Assembly: GCA_005239175.1 (NCBI GenBank)
Contig: SOPS01000004.1
Location: forward strand, 62,001 to 126,000
DNA from: a halophilic archaeon SHRA6
Lineage (GTDB): Archaea; Halobacteriota; Halobacteria; Halobacteriales; Haloferacaceae
Length of the DNA stretch: 64,000 bases
Reading direction: 5' to 3'
The notes beneath the pieces are model-generated. The model had not been told where the DNA came from. It saw only the letters and a program-made list of their open reading frames with translations, and ran no database searches. The translations under genes and the position numbers were made by a program. Positions 51,239 through 59,726 of this stretch are shown here, one piece after another (positions within the stretch are counted from its first letter, which is position 1; each line of letters begins with the position of its first letter).

Positions 51239-52639
51239 TTACGGTGGGGGCGATCGCTGGGCGCGAAGCAAAAGATAGGCAACAAGAATGAGACAACCGA
51301 GGATCGCAGCCGAGAGTGCCGCTTGGTCCAGTATACTCCGAGGGAGTGTATGCCAGCCCGGGAAATCGAATCCGAGGAGTAGCTGAGAGAGGATAATCAC
51401 GACCAGAACCGGCGGAAGGAGGTATTTTGTAGATACGATAGTCAGTCGCTCAATACGCGGCACACGTACCCCTTCCGCTCGTGCAAAATATCCGAACGTG
51501 ATCGAGATAATGAGGGCAGTTATTGGGAGACCGAGTGTGCCAACGGAGTTGTCCAAGATGTCGAGGAACGGTGTCCCCCCAATAGAGAGTTCGAGGGGCG
51601 TATAACTCAGCAGTGACGGCATCCCGAGGACAAAGACAAGAACAGAGACGAGTACAGTCGCTTGTCTTCGGGAGTATCGTGTTGCACCACGAACTGTCGA
51701 AACTCCCACTTCCATCATAGAGACTGCTGACGTGATGGCGGCTGCGAACAGGAGTCCGAAGAATGCCCCCGCAACGATCCGCCCTCCGGGGAGGAATGAG
51801 AACGCTGCTGGAAGCGTAGAGAAGGCAAGTTCAGTGCCGAGTGATGGTTCGAGGTCGAAGGTGAAGACGATCGGAAAGATGACGATGCCGGCCAGCACTG
51901 CGACAATCACGTCCGCCACCGCGATGATTGCCGCGGCTTCGGGAACGTCCATCTCCTCGCCTACGTAGCTTCCATACGTTAGGAGAATCCCCATTCCAGC
52001 AGATAGCGAAAAGAAGGCCTGCCCGAACGCTGCACTCCAGATAAGCGGGTCTGCGAGGACAGACAGATCGGGCGTTAAAAAGAACGCCACACCCTCTGCA
52101 AACCCAGATAACGTCACCGAGAAGGTAGCCATCCCCAAGAGGATCGCGAACACGAGTGGCATAAGCACGGTCGTCAGTCGCTCGATTCCCTCCCGCACCC
52201 CGAGCGAAAGGACACCTGCAACGAGACCGAGCGAGATGGTAAACGAAAGCACCGGTGCGTACGTCGAAGTGAAGCTAGCCAGCGTGATGTCGCTTCCAGT
52301 AATCGCCGACATCAAGAACGCAAGAATCCACCCCGTGATGACGAGATAGTAGCTGAGAATAACCACGACGATTGCGACGATGAACCAGCCAAATATCGCG
52401 AAGCGTGGTCGGACGCTGCGGAACGTGGCGACGATATCGGTGCGTGTCCGTCGGCCGCTGTTGATTTCGAGAATCATCAGTGGCACTGCGAAGACGAACA
52501 CGGCGACGAGAAATGGGATTAGATACGCGCCCCCGCCGTTTCGACCGACGACCGACGGGAAGCGCCAGATGTTCCCGATCCCGACAGCTGCGCCGGTCGC
52601 CGCGAGAATAAATCCCGTCCGTGACGACCACAAATCCAT
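51239..52639 (-). CDS. Sodium-dependent NSS-family transporter (LeuT fold)
   Basis: Start at MDLWSSRTGFILAATGAAVG gives 466 residues. A TATA-like AATTATAAC (minus strand, about 52667-52675) lies 25-30 bp before this start, so the earlier in-frame ATG at 52687 is less likely. 'TGAAVGIGNIWRFPSVVGRNGGGAYLIPF' is the Na+-binding first helix of the neurotransmitter:sodium symporter family. Eleven helices follow, as in bacterial members such as MhsT. It should import an amino acid or similar compound with Na+. The exact solute is unknown. Confidence 0.88.
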   Translation of the reverse strand: MDLWSSRTGFILAATGAAVGIGNIWRFPSVVGRNGGGAYLIPFLVAVFVFAVPLMILEINSGRRTRTDIVATFRSVRPRFAIFGWFIVAIVVVILSYYLVITGWILAFLMSAITGSDITLASFTSTYAPVLSFTISLGLVAGVLSLGVREGIERLTTVLMPLVFAILLGMATFSVTLSGFAEGVAFFLTPDLSVLADPLIWSAAFGQAFFSLSAGMGILLTYGSYVGEEMDVPEAAAIIAVADVIVAVLAGIVIFPIVFTFDLEPSLGTELAFSTLPAAFSFLPGGRIVAGAFFGLLFAAAITSAVSMMEVGVSTVRGATRYSRRQATVLVSVLVFVLGMPSLLSYTPLELSIGGTPFLDILDNSVGTLGLPITALIISITFGYFARAEGVRVPRIERLTIVSTKYLLPPVLVVIILSQLLLGFDFPGWHTLPRSILDQAALSAAILGCLILVAYLLLRAQRSPPP

Positions 52640-52832
52640 TGTACCGTTCTCTTCAGTGCCAAGGTTGTTATAATTCGGTATTGCCAAGCATGCGAGGTGT
52701 TACCGTCGATTTCTTCCAGTGATGAGAACTGGCGAACGAAATTTGCTGTTTCTGTGATGCTGCGGAGTGACTACCTGATAATCCATCCCAACCACAATCA
52801 GTAATTACAACTAGATTGATACTTTCTTGCGA

Positions 52833-53696
52833 TTATCCACTCACCAGTTCGGTGTCTGGACCCGGCATCATACCGTAGCACAGCGCCGCCGAGCACGAAA
52901 AAATATGTATGACTCGAATCCCTCGTGGCGCGAGATATCGGCCAATATACTCCTCTTCTGGCCAGTAGGAGAGCGAGTCGTTCATCATGCCCAGACCGCT
53001 GTGGAAAACCAGTGTCGGAAGCGTCTCGTCGGCAGCGACGGGTTCGTACACGCGAGCGTACGCCGTCTCGTCCACGTGCTCGGATGGGGACTGGAACCGA
53101 ACGATGTATTCTCTGGTTCCTGGACCGGCCATCATGGCCGAACTCTCAACGGCGGCCGGTTGAGGGGCACCGTACAGTGAGGATGGCTCTTCGAGTTCGC
53201 TGGCCCACTCGTCAAAGACATCCTCCGGAGAAGGTACATCGAACTGGACGGGAGCGACGTTCCGGGCGAGCCGTCCGAACGCGAGCGTCGGCTTGCGATA
53301 TGACTCCGATCGCTCTCGCCGCTGGTTTTCAAGCGTTACCCGTCGATCCATTGGCGGCGGCGATTCTGTCCAAAACGCCGCGTCCCATGCCTCTTGCGTG
53401 CGTTCGTATGCGATGCGCCGTTGTGCGTGAGCGTCGAGCTTCCGTCGTAGATGCCGTCGACGCCAGCCGTTCGGCGTCGGGAGATCGAGCTGTCGGCAAA
53501 ATTCTGGTACGTCGTCCGTTCGATCGGCAGTTGCACGGGCCCGTGCCACCGCGAATTCCGTGGGCAGCGATCGTAACTTTGCCTTCCGAAACAGTCGGTT
53601 GTCGAAGACCGTGGCGAACGGAGAACGGAGAAACCGGTGTATTCGCGGGGTTTGCAGGTGAGTCATTGTTGTCTTATAGGACGTCCAAATAAGCAA
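52833..53696 (-). pseudogene. Truncated alpha/beta-hydrolase (ABHD18-like)
   Basis: The 287-residue frame has an acidic to basic N-terminal region and then, from about 215, the start of a hydrolase fold: 'TAYARVYEPVAADETLPTLVFHSGLGMMNDSLSYWPEEEYIGRYLAPRGIRVI'. In related haloarchaeal proteins, about 450-500 residues long, this continues 'LPD.P.HGRR' and a nucleophile elbow. Here it switches to unrelated 'HIFSCSAALCYGMMPGPDTELVSG' and stops. The nucleophile, acid and catalytic His are absent. I read it as truncated at about 52905. Confidence 0.6.
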
Positions 53697-54033
53697 TATA
53701 GATACGGTCTGTTTGTTCTCAGGGCTGATTCGAGGGCGCGTATAGAGTGAATTTCGTCGATCTTCGACTGGAGGCAGGCGAACTTCATCGTCGTCTTCAG
53801 GCGCTTGTGTCGACCCGGCTAATAGTGGCTTTTCGATCAGGCTCTACTGCCAGAAAGCCCCTAGCCGTGTCTCAAACGAGACCACGCCACCGATCGCCCA
53901 CCGCGATCGATGCATGCATGATCGCAGAGTCACCTAATCAGTCAACTCACCGGCCGTCGAGGAACTCAGTTCATGGAGAATATGATTGTTAAATTACAAT
54001 AATACTATGTATTTGTAATTAATCGGGCAGTAT
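53697..54033. other. Intergenic region upstream of the subtilase
   Basis: About 340 bp, AT-rich in the last 50 bases (TTAAATTACAATAATACTAT), which should hold the protease promoter. No gene seen. A plus-strand frame at 53747-53992 has no convincing composition. Confidence 0.45.
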
Positions 54034-55863
54034 ATGAGTCATAAAACCCAGATTTCCAGACGAAACATTCTACGAACTGCCGGTTCGATCGGTGCAATCG
54101 GTGTATTGGGCACACAGACCGCAGGTGCCAGCGGCAATGGCCCGTCGGATCGGTACATTGTTGGAATGGAGCCCGGCCGTGCCGAGGAGGCCCGCGATGC
54201 GGCCAGTGAGGTCCACCGTGAGTTCGACTTCGGCGATATTGGGCAGGCTGTCTCGGGGTATTTCACCGAAGCGGCGCTTCAAGGGCTGGAAAACAATCCA
54301 AATGTCCGCTACATCGAGGAAAACGGCGAGATGCAGGCGCTCGAACAGACGGTCCCGTGGGGCATCGATCGCGTCGGCGCGACCGTGCTCCACGAGGAGG
54401 GTGAGACGGGCAACGGCGCCGACATCGCGATCCTCGACACGGGGATCGACAGCGACCATTACGATCTGGCGGATCTCATCGGCGGCGGGAAGTGCTTCAC
54501 CGATGATTGCTGTGGCGAGGCCACAGGTGGGATCTTTGGATGTGACGACAACGACAACGAGTGTCTCGAGGCGTGGGACGACGACAACGACCACGGCACA
54601 CACTGCGCCGGCACGGTAGGTGCCATCGACAACAGCGAGGGCGTTGTCGGGGTCTCGACGGAGGCGACGCTGTGGGCGGGCAAAGTCCTCACCGGCTGTG
54701 GATCGGGATCGTACGACGCGATCGCAGCCGGCATTGAGTGGACCGCCGATCAGGGCTTCGACGTGGCCTCGATGAGCCTCGGTGGCGACGAATCCTCCGT
54801 CGTTAAAGATGCCTGCCAGTACGCCTACGACAAGGGCGTCTTGCTGGTCGCTGCAGCGGGCAACGATGGCGAGTGTACAGACTGCGTGGGCTCTCCTGCG
54901 GCCTACGATGAGGTCATTGCCGTCTCCGCGACAAGCGAGGACGACTCACTGGCTTCCTTCTCCTCGACCGGCCCGGAGGTCGAACTCGCCGCACCCGGTG
55001 AGGGTGTCCTCTCGACGGTCCCGACGGAGACCTCCTCGGACGGGCTGGAGACCTTTTCAGGTACGTCGATGGCCTGCCCGCACGTCTCTGGCGCGGGCGC
55101 TCAGTTGATGGCCAACGGCTACGCCAACACGGAGGCCCGCCAGCAGCTTCGGGATACTGCCGAGGACATCGGCCTCGGCGACAACGAACAGGGATACGGT
55201 CTACTCGATGCAGAGGCAGCGGTGCTTGACGGCGACAGCGACGACGGTGGCGACGACACCGACAAGGCTCCGAGCGTCTCCTGGGTTACCCCAAGCGACG
55301 GTGACACCGTCAGCGACACCGTGACCGTCCAGATCGACGCCAGCGACGCCGAGGACAGCGATGACTCGCTTGATGTCACCTACACCGTCGCCGCCGGCTC
55401 CGATCGCTCGACGAGCTACAATAGCGACTCAGGCTACTACGAGGACGACTGGGACACGACGACTGCGGACGACGGCGACTCCACCCTGGAGGCGACGGCG
55501 ACGGATTCTGCCGGCAACAGCAGTTCGTCGTCGATCGCCGTTACCGTAGACAACAGCAGCGATGATGACGGCGGCGACACCGCACCCACCGTCGACGACG
55601 TCTCGGTGACCGAGAACAGCAATCCGTCCTGGAGCCGGTACGACGTTGACTGGGCGGTCAGCGACGACGACGGCGACCTCGCAGAGGTCACGTCCGAGAT
55701 GATAGACTCTTCTGGATCAGTACTGGACACCCAGTCAAGTTCAGTCAGCGGGTCCAGCGCCTCCGGAACGCACGATCTGCGGAGCAAGAGCAGCCCCAGC
55801 GAGATCGTTGTGACGGTCACCGACGAGGCGGGCAACAGCGACTCCGACTCGCAGTCGATCTGA
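54034..55863 (+). CDS. Secreted subtilisin-like (halolysin-type) serine protease, cysteine-rich
   Basis: The 609-residue preproprotein has a Tat signal (MSHKTQISRRNILRTAGSIG), an inhibitor-type propeptide (residues 38-103, 'DRYIVGMEPGRAEEARDAAS' to 'VRYIEENGEM'), and a peptidase S8 domain with Asp135 (ILDTGID), His187 (DHGTHCAG), Asn277 (AAAGNDGE) and Ser345 (FSGTSMACPH). Between Asp and His is a cysteine-rich insert (KCFTDDCCGEATGGIFGCDD and NDNECLEAW), and further Cys follow (LTGCGSGS, GECTDCVG), unusual for halolysins. The C-terminal 200 residues are two acidic Ig-like beta domains ('APSVSWVTPSDGDTVSDTV', 'APTVDDVSVTEN'). It should digest extracellular protein. Confidence 0.9.
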   Translation: MSHKTQISRRNILRTAGSIGAIGVLGTQTAGASGNGPSDRYIVGMEPGRAEEARDAASEVHREFDFGDIGQAVSGYFTEAALQGLENNPNVRYIEENGEMQALEQTVPWGIDRVGATVLHEEGETGNGADIAILDTGIDSDHYDLADLIGGGKCFTDDCCGEATGGIFGCDDNDNECLEAWDDDNDHGTHCAGTVGAIDNSEGVVGVSTEATLWAGKVLTGCGSGSYDAIAAGIEWTADQGFDVASMSLGGDESSVVKDACQYAYDKGVLLVAAAGNDGECTDCVGSPAAYDEVIAVSATSEDDSLASFSSTGPEVELAAPGEGVLSTVPTETSSDGLETFSGTSMACPHVSGAGAQLMANGYANTEARQQLRDTAEDIGLGDNEQGYGLLDAEAAVLDGDSDDGGDDTDKAPSVSWVTPSDGDTVSDTVTVQIDASDAEDSDDSLDVTYTVAAGSDRSTSYNSDSGYYEDDWDTTTADDGDSTLEATATDSAGNSSSSSIAVTVDNSSDDDGGDTAPTVDDVSVTENSNPSWSRYDVDWAVSDDDGDLAEVTSEMIDSSGSVLDTQSSSVSGSSASGTHDLRSKSSPSEIVVTVTDEAGNSDSDSQSI

Positions 55864-56025
55864 CACCGCGTTCGATCGTTTCCTGCACGGTTTGCTTTTA
55901 CACTACGGCCAAGCAGAGACTCCCTCTAATCCAATGGCATCGACTGATACTACGTCTCTGGATTGGAATTTTGGGTCTACTGGCTGAGAATAGCAACACG
56001 GTTGTCACCGACGGCTGGGCGCTGG

Positions 56026-56457
56026 CTACTCTGCTGTTTCTCGACCGATAACCGTCTCCATCACCAACTCATACAGGGAAAATTCGACGTTCTCGACTGC
56101 TTCGTCGAACAGCCGAAACGGCTGAAACCACTCGTTGAGTGTCGTCTCGTCCACATCGCCTTCCCATCTCTGGATCGGTCCGCGAACGTGAATACTCCAC
56201 GACTCCTTTGTTGATGCTTCGTAGCACACGAACGTGGCAGTCTCGGTCGTCTCGAGGAACTTGCTCTTCTCACTATCGTCGTCGTGTTCGCTTACCCGAA
56301 GGAGAAACCGGTCACCATCGTAGTGATAGCTCAGTGGAATCGCGTACGCGTCGTTATCCCCTGCCAATCCGAGGACACCGTGTTCGCCTGCTCTGAGGTG
56401 TTCGTCTACATCGGACTCGGTCATTCCGGTGGTGTATACGTATTCGAGGTGCTCCAT
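56026..56457 (-). CDS. Pyridoxamine 5'-phosphate oxidase-fold flavin protein
   Basis: Start at MEHLEYVYTTGMTESDVDEH gives 143 residues. 'VLGLAGDNDAYAIPLSYHYDGDRFLLRVSEHDDDSEKSKFLETTETATFVCYEA' and 'SWSIHVRGPIQRWEGD' are the split-barrel pattern, close in layout to the protein at 50296-50745. FMN, F420 or heme binding is possible. No operon partner is visible. Confidence 0.8.
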   Translation of the reverse strand: MEHLEYVYTTGMTESDVDEHLRAGEHGVLGLAGDNDAYAIPLSYHYDGDRFLLRVSEHDDDSEKSKFLETTETATFVCYEASTKESWSIHVRGPIQRWEGDVDETTLNEWFQPFRLFDEAVENVEFSLYELVMETVIGRETAE

Positions 56458-56535
56458 AGGGCATGGTACGTGACGGATACCCAAATAGGCACCTCGACTA
56501 CGAGTTCGACTAGTGAATTGGTCTTCTTTAACTGA

Positions 56536-57240
56536 TTAGGATCTCATCGAACTACCGAATCCAACCAGTAGAGCCATCAAAACAGAGCCACCAAGGACGA
56601 TCCAGCCACTTCCAACCAACACGTCTGCAGTCACGTCTGGGAACTGTTCCATGAGAGGGACGAATATACGCAGGTCAGCACCGATTACGATGAGTGCTCC
56701 CACGACATCGAAAACGAGATCAAGGATCGTGTCACGCCAGCCGTAATGGACCAGCACCGGTTCGATGTCAAACCGCTCGCTGACCTCGCGTGCAACCAGC
56801 TCGATAAGCTCCCAGAAGACCCCGACTACAAAAGTGCATACGACAGTCACGGTCACGATGATCCCAGATGAGGCACCGACCCCAGCAATATCCGGGAGAG
56901 TGACAATAAAACCAGCATAGAGCAGTGCTGCGACGAGTGCAGCCGAAAGGGTGTGAGTGAGGTGATCCCACCACCATATGGATTCGTATAGCCCAAGCAT
57001 CCCAAGCGAGTGAAGGAATCCAGCGGCTGCAAGGCATAAGGGCAACACCTGGCCAAATATATCACTTTGCGTGAGCGTTACCGGGAGAACGATTGGGATG
57101 ATAACTGGCAGCAGGGCCAGAACAAACGCTACGGCTGTGTTAACGGCTGCGGCAATGTTCCGGCGTCGAACGGCAATAATAAACAGCCCGAAAATGGCAC
57201 TCTGTAGCAAGAAAACAGCAAGTGCTGTGACAGTAGACAT
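56536..57240 (-). CDS. DUF2238/YjdF-like membrane protein
   Basis: The 234-residue protein has about seven helices. The diagnostic stretch is 'YESIWWWDHLTHTLSAALVAALLY' with 'VGVFWELIELVAREVSERF' and 'VHYGWRDTILDLVFDVVGALIVIGAD', where DH..H, WE..E and D...D...D..G are conserved. This is the pattern of the YjdF/DUF2238 family, of unknown function. The acidic and His residues inside the membrane could bind metal. Confidence 0.75.
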   Translation of the reverse strand: MSTVTALAVFLLQSAIFGLFIIAVRRRNIAAAVNTAVAFVLALLPVIIPIVLPVTLTQSDIFGQVLPLCLAAAGFLHSLGMLGLYESIWWWDHLTHTLSAALVAALLYAGFIVTLPDIAGVGASSGIIVTVTVVCTFVVGVFWELIELVAREVSERFDIEPVLVHYGWRDTILDLVFDVVGALIVIGADLRIFVPLMEQFPDVTADVLVGSGWIVLGGSVLMALLVGFGSSMRS

Positions 57241-57372
57241 CAGCTATTCAAACTTGAGGTTGATCCGGAGTAGTCAAAATCCTTTGGTGGTTGCGCATTT
57301 GTACTCCGATCGAGGGCATGAAAGCAAGTGCCCACGACAGTATTCGAAGCCGGTTGAAATACGACCACTATG

Positions 57373-58002
57373 TTATCTGGGGCTCGTTTCGCGGTAGCGA
57401 GCGGGCACATACGTCAGTAGGTGCTCGGGGAGACGGGGCGTGAGCACATCGTTGACGATTGCTGCGGCGAGTGTTGGCAAGACACGCCGGACTGCGGTAT
57501 ACGCGAACGCTATGGCCAAGGTCACGATCACGATCTGATGCAGTAGCCCATTGAGTGTTAGCAGAAGGGGCACAGCGAATGCGATCGAGAGTAAGAGATC
57601 ACCGGGCGAGCCATCGTAACGAATCCAGTGCCGAGGTGCAATCCACCGGTTTCGGTAGTGGTCGTACACGGCGCGGCTGGAAGTCGCTTCCCATGGACGG
57701 AGCTCCAGTCCACCGCCGAGGATATCAGCAACGCTGTGGACGGCGGCCCCGATGAGGAGAAACGCAATAAAGATAGTCGTCATCGACGGGGAGAGACCTG
57801 CAATTACTAGTGCCGGGAGTACGAGAACGGAGTAGTATACGGGATAATGAAGTGACTTTCGGTGTCCACTATACAGGTCTAAGTCCGGGAGAATCCCTCC
57901 CAGAAACCCTGCAATGAGGGCAATGCCAGTGAACTCCGGCGCAACGAAGGCTACTGACAACGCGAGCGTCATTCCTCCGAGAGCGTGAGTTGGGAGCATC
58001 AT
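57373..58002 (-). CDS. YdjM-type membrane-bound metal-dependent hydrolase
   Basis: Start at MMLPTHALGGMTLALSVAFV (209 residues). The 'THALGG' His, 'GGILPDLDLYSGHRKSLHYPVYYSVL' (PDxD and H..LHYP) and 'VHSVADILGGGLELRPW' (HS..D) form the metal-binding pattern of the YdjM/LexA-binding inner membrane hydrolase family. Four or five helices are predicted. The substrate is unknown; a role in lipid metabolism has been suggested for the family. Confidence 0.8.
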   Translation of the reverse strand: MMLPTHALGGMTLALSVAFVAPEFTGIALIAGFLGGILPDLDLYSGHRKSLHYPVYYSVLVLPALVIAGLSPSMTTIFIAFLLIGAAVHSVADILGGGLELRPWEATSSRAVYDHYRNRWIAPRHWIRYDGSPGDLLLSIAFAVPLLLTLNGLLHQIVIVTLAIAFAYTAVRRVLPTLAAAIVNDVLTPRLPEHLLTYVPARYRETSPR

Positions 58003-58377
58003 TATGTCGTATTTGAGGGGACACAACTTAATCAGTGTGTCGGTTACAGCTCTCAGTACCCACAACCTCTCTTGATTCGAGCGATGCGAACTCATCCATC
58101 TTGGCTGTGCTACTCTTTGATACGATCGAAATCTTCCTGCTGGAGGTTTTTGTCCTCCGTCTATCAGTCGTCAATCATTAAATAGATCAAATCCGTAATA
58201 GACCTTAATTTTCGGATGTAATGATCTGCGATAAAATGGAGTTTGATACCTGTTGACACACATAGTGTACACGGGAGAGCTGCTTCGTCAGTAGCTGACC
58301 CATTGACAGTCGGTACACAAGCTCTCCCCCACGCCGCGAGTGTAGATGATATCACGAAAAGACGAGAGTCACACATC
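58003..58377. other. Intergenic region upstream of the UPF0058 gene
   Basis: About 375 bp with no supported gene. An AT-rich run (TTAAATAGATCAAATCCGTA) near 58176-58200 may be part of a promoter on either strand. The frame that continues 5' of the UPF0058 start has no family resemblance. Confidence 0.45.
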
Positions 58378-58605
58378 ATGCGAAAGAAGGAACTCGTCTA
58401 TACGCACGCTCTATTCCGGGAGGTTGTTAAGGATTTTATTGAGGTAGAGGACATGCCACCCGAGGAGATCTCCACGTACGAGGCACTCAAGATCCATCCC
58501 GGAAGTATTCACAAGCAGAAGGAAGACCACGCTGAAGCGATCGCTGTTCTCGGCGATTCGATTGAATGGTGGATAGAAGAGCCACTCCCAACCCACTCTC
58601 ATTGA
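58378..58605 (+). CDS. UPF0058 family small protein
   Basis: Start at MRKKELVYTHALFREVVKDF gives 75 residues. 'MRKKELVYTHALFREVVKDFIEVEDMPPEEISTYEALKIHPGSIHKQKEDHAEAIAVLGDSIEWWI' is the archaeal UPF0058 pattern, a short helical protein of unknown role. The upstream extension of the frame is discarded because the family starts at this Met. Confidence 0.85.
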   Translation: MRKKELVYTHALFREVVKDFIEVEDMPPEEISTYEALKIHPGSIHKQKEDHAEAIAVLGDSIEWWIEEPLPTHSH

Positions 58606-58888
58606 ATGCAACCACAGGCGTCTGAACTTGTAACGCTCATTCACCGTGAGATGGGCCTCTGCTATTCACACATTCCTGGCAAAAACCACGGTTTTTACCG
58701 ACAGTAGAGGCATTATAACCGAATTTGGTGACATGTCTGGATAGAGGGCTATCAGGAACCACAAAAGCCGGAGAGGACTCCAGTATGGCGGGGAAATATC
58801 ATCAGCACTGACTATGAGTCGTCCCTGTCGTTATTTATTTGTTGAAAACGTTATTTTCCAACTATACCAATAGTAGAGAAGTCCAATT
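58606..58888. other. Intergenic region downstream of the integrase remnant
   Basis: About 280 bp, AT-rich (GTCGTTATTTATTTGTTGAA, near 58828), with no gene. If the integrase once had its catalytic half, it should have lain here; I see no trace of an R...HxxR...Y pattern. Confidence 0.45.
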
Positions 58889-59524
58889 TCAACAATAAAA
58901 TAACTCACCGCTCAAGGAGCTGCGCCACGTAGCCATCCCACTGGTGCCGCTCTTGCTTGGTCGTATTACTTCGGCTCGGTATCGATCCGGTATTAAGAGC
59001 TTCTTGCCGCACCGCTCTTCTTTTGTCGACAGTGAGGAAGTCCTGTGGATGCGCCGAGCTCTGTCCACTTCCGTCAAACGAGTATTTGAACTCCCACTCA
59101 TCTTGACCGTATTTGTGATGAAGCCATTTCGAGTAGCGGTGGAGCGTCTCCTGTGCTTTTCCTTTCGCGGTCTGAGACTTGTTGCTGTACGCAATATGGT
59201 CCATGTACGCGTTGGCTCATGGCGCGTAGGTGGTACGTTGTATTCTCCGTCACGCTCCCAGAGCCACAAATCAAATGCCGATTGGCGATAGGAATCGGCG
59301 TAAACGGTGTACGGTGAGTACCCTTGGGCCTTTTCAGGATTCTTACCTATCTGTAGCAGGTATGATAAAAGATTCTTTCTATATTTGTGATAATCGAGTA
59401 AGTGCTTGTCGGTCAGGAAGCCTTCTTGCCATTGTGGGACGATCCTGATACGCCTATCATTTGCTAACTGACTATTACTAATTACGGAACAGTCCTTCAT
59501 CGTGGTTTCGAGCTCATCATTCAT
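58889..59524 (-). pseudogene. Truncated, frameshifted site-specific integrase (tyrosine recombinase)
   Basis: The N-terminal frame reads 'QEGFLTDKHLLDYHKYRKNLLSYLLQIGKNPEKAQGYSPYTVYADSYRQSAFDLWLWERDGEYNVPPTRHE'. A one-base shift near 59215-59225 moves it to 'ANAYMDHIAYSNKSQTAKGKAQETLHRYSKWLHHKYGQDEWEFKYSF' and 'DFLTVDKRRAVRQEALNTGSIPS', ending in a stop at 58905. This is the SAM-like core-binding half of haloarchaeal phage integrases. The catalytic half (R-HxxR-Y) is missing. It sits 49 bp from the 3' end of tRNA-Leu, the usual target of such integrases, so it marks an old integrated element. Confidence 0.8.
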
Positions 59525-59572
59525 TCTTTTGTCGTTAGCTCGAAAAAAGCAAGACGGAACCGGGTTTTCTCA

Positions 59573-59656
59573 TGCGTGGGACCGGATTTGAACCGGCGGA
59601 CTCCTACGAGACAGCGTCCTAAGCGCTGCGCCGTTTCCTGGCTTGGCTACCCACGC
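59573..59656 (-). tRNA. tRNA-Leu (anticodon TAG)
   Basis: Read on the minus strand: acceptor GCGTGGG/CCCACGC with discriminator A, D-arm GCCAAGCC...GGAAACGGC, anticodon stem CAGCG/CGCTG around the loop CTTAGGA (anticodon TAG), a long variable arm (CTCGTAGGAG) as expected for type II tRNA, and T arm GCCGG-TTCAAAT-CCGGT. CCA is not encoded. The integrase remnant lies immediately beyond its 3' end. Confidence 0.95.
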
Positions 59657-59726
59657 GCACCTACACGTACGATCGAACGATCGTAAGTACCTTCCGTTCT
59701 CTTCGACCCACAAGGCCCACAAGAGC

